Shown piece after piece: positions 62,595-64,000 of a DNA stretch of 64,000 nt. The translations under genes and the position numbers were made by a program. The notes below the pieces were generated by a model. It had not been told where the DNA came from. It ran no database searches and worked only from the letters and a program-made list of their open reading frames with translations. The stretch covers positions 23,421 through 87,420 of the forward strand of contig LWCA01000014.1 in the NCBI GenBank assembly GCA_001642005.1, given 5' to 3'. Source of the stretch: Intoshia linei (taxonomy: Eukaryota; Orthonectida; Rhopaluridae). Each line of letters begins with the position of its first letter. Within the stretch, counting starts at the first letter, position 1.

Positions 62595-64000
62595 CAGGAC
62601 TGGCCAACTTGATTTTTTAGAGATCGACTGTATATTTTTTGAAATACTAGCGATCGGCTATACTGAAATTTAATAAGTAATAGGACATTATAATATAAAT
62701 TGAAAAATAGTAAAATTTTATTATATAAATTAAATACACTTCATAGTTAAAAACAATTTAAATGTTTCGTTGCATTACTAAAATATTTACTTTTAATCAT
62801 TAATGAGAGGGTTTTATTTTTGTGTCTGTAACGTTGTATACTAACATCTGTATAACGAAGTTATATTTTACATATTTCTTTATTTACTATTCTAAACGTC
62901 CTTGAAAGATTACTAATACTTAGAAATATTTAATTGTTAATTAAAGATTTATAATATTCTTCAAGACTTTACAGTGTCATTTACTAATTTATTAAAATTA
63001 GGAGTATAATTTGACAAAGATAATTTCATTAAATTTTTCAATTTTTTATCATTAAGGGACGCCCGATTTTTCCATTTTATTGAATTCATTACAGAAAACG
63101 CTGATTCGCATAAGTATGTCGAACCAAAACATAATTGAACATATTCTGAACACATCTTAATTATATTGTATTTCTCTTTGGATACATATTTCCAGAAATC
63201 GTTATCCATAGCATGAGCCCTTAAGAATAAATCAGATTTCAATGATACAATTTTCAATTCTGTTTCATCGCAATCAAAATCAAATAACTGATTTTTTTTG
63301 ACATATAACTTGTATTTAAGTCAAATTTGAAAGGATTAATTAAATATTTTAATGTCTTTTATTTTCTAAAAATCACTGAATCTGCTGTTGAAATCTTCTT
63401 AAACAATTTTTATTTCAATAATAATAATAATAACATCAGGGGTATTTTTACAAAAATTGGTGATATTCGGAAAATATTTATATTTTTTTTGATTGAGATC
63501 ATTAATTATTAAATGAATTGTGTTTTTAAAAGATTTAATACTACTTATTATATCTGGTAACGTTTTATTTTTCCCTTGTAAATCTAGATTCAACATAGTC
63601 AATCTTTCCGTAAAATCAGCTAAAAACGATAATTCACATAGCCATTATTTATCATAGAATTCTGCATAATTGTCATTCCGATTTCAAAGAAATATTTTAA
63701 TATCGTCTAATAAAATTATAAATATTTCCAAAAATACACTTCTGCTAAGCCATCTTACGTTTGTGTGTAAAACTAATTCACGGTTTTCTTCAGATTGACT
63801 TTAGAAAAGACGCTTTTGAAGTGCTTTAGCCCTGATGGAATTAGCAATTTTAAAAGTAATATCCATAATTATGTTTGGATTTAACCTTTTACTACATAAA
63901 ACTGATAATTTAAAAAATATGGAAAATCATCATCGTTTTTGCATAGTCCAATAAATCCGCTTTTACTACCAACCATAGATTTTGCACCATCTGTCGTAAT
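62595..64000 (-). mobile_element. hAT element, truncated by window end
   Basis: The left end CAGGACTGGCCAACTTG followed by GAGATCGACTG-like text is a hAT terminus. A minus-strand transposase remnant fills the rest up to the last base, so the other end lies outside. Confidence 0.65.
62961..64000 (-). pseudogene. Decayed hAT transposase (ZBED5/SCAND3-like)
   Basis: On the minus strand from 64000: ITTDGAKSMVGSKSGFIGLC, then across frame breaks NRELVLHTNVRWLSRSVFLE, LSFLADFTERLTMLNLDLQG, and at 62961-63257 LCFGSTYLCESAFSVMNSIK with LKNLMKLSLSNYTPNFNKL. The TTDGAxSM, HTxVRWLSR, LxxLNxxLQG and YLCESAFS motifs in this order are typical of hAT elements related to ZBED5/SCAND3. Several stops and shifts make it inactive. 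It is a different lineage from the broken copy in the SBF intron. Confidence 0.8.

Noticed and set aside
1-64000. CRISPR arrays, bacterial operons, phage or virus genes
   Set aside because: No spaced direct repeats or prokaryotic gene structure; every supported gene is intron-bearing and eukaryotic, and the mobile elements are hAT, piggyBac, pogo or Helitron types.

Overview
This is a eukaryotic, almost certainly animal, nuclear window. Genes are split by many very short GT-AG introns (mostly 30-50 nt). The base composition is strongly A+T rich by eye. Several families are animal or ciliary (Hairy/E(spl) bHLH-Orange-WRPW, TRIM-type RBCC, CCDC180-like, SBF/MTMR5-13). Compact genes, tiny introns, high A+T and a ciliary protein would suit a reduced ciliated metazoan such as an orthonectid or dicyemid. 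That placement is inference only.

Layout. 1-3.8 kb: remnants of hAT, Helitron and pogo-like elements, then the C-terminal exons of BRF1 (+) and an unknown BED-like zinc-finger gene (-). 4.1-7.0 kb: UQCRH/QCR6 (+), whose introns hold a transposase-like fragment, a Helitron end, an AT-rich repeat (R2) and a piggyBac-type MITE. 8.7-11.5 kb: Aurora kinase (+) and a ZCCHC10-like gene (-). 12.3-17.1 kb: a Spinster-type MFS transporter (+) with a hAT in one intron, tail to tail with a HES-type bHLH repressor (-). 17.1-23.2 kb: gene-poor, with hAT MITEs and a tRNA-Asp. 24-32.3 kb: about 30 exons of a CCDC180-like coiled-coil gene (+). Its stop overlaps the stop of a small membrane-protein gene (-), followed by UTP15 (-, 13 exons). 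37.2-37.8 kb: a deleted hAT copy with a perfect target-site duplication. 39.1-40.9 kb: a TRIM37-like RBCC gene (+). 41-44 kb: repeats and a second identical tRNA-Asp. 44.7-60.6 kb: one SBF/MTMR5-13 gene (+), with at least three hAT-type elements, a Helitron end and an R2 copy in its introns. 60.7-64 kb: an unidentified gene (-) and a decayed hAT transposase running off the window end.

The genes are housekeeping and developmental: Pol III initiation (BRF1), rRNA processing (UTP15), respiratory complex III (UQCRH), mitosis (Aurora), a lysosomal-type transporter, a Notch-type repressor, and membrane traffic (SBF). I see no operon-like logic and no novel multi-gene system. The striking layer is the mobile DNA: hAT MITEs with clear 8-bp target-site duplications, a piggyBac-type MITE, pogo-like MITEs flanked by TA, and six copies of a Helitron-like 3' end. 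Most sit in introns of otherwise intact genes. Exon joins were deduced by eye from reading frame, GT/AG and family similarity; single boundaries may be off.
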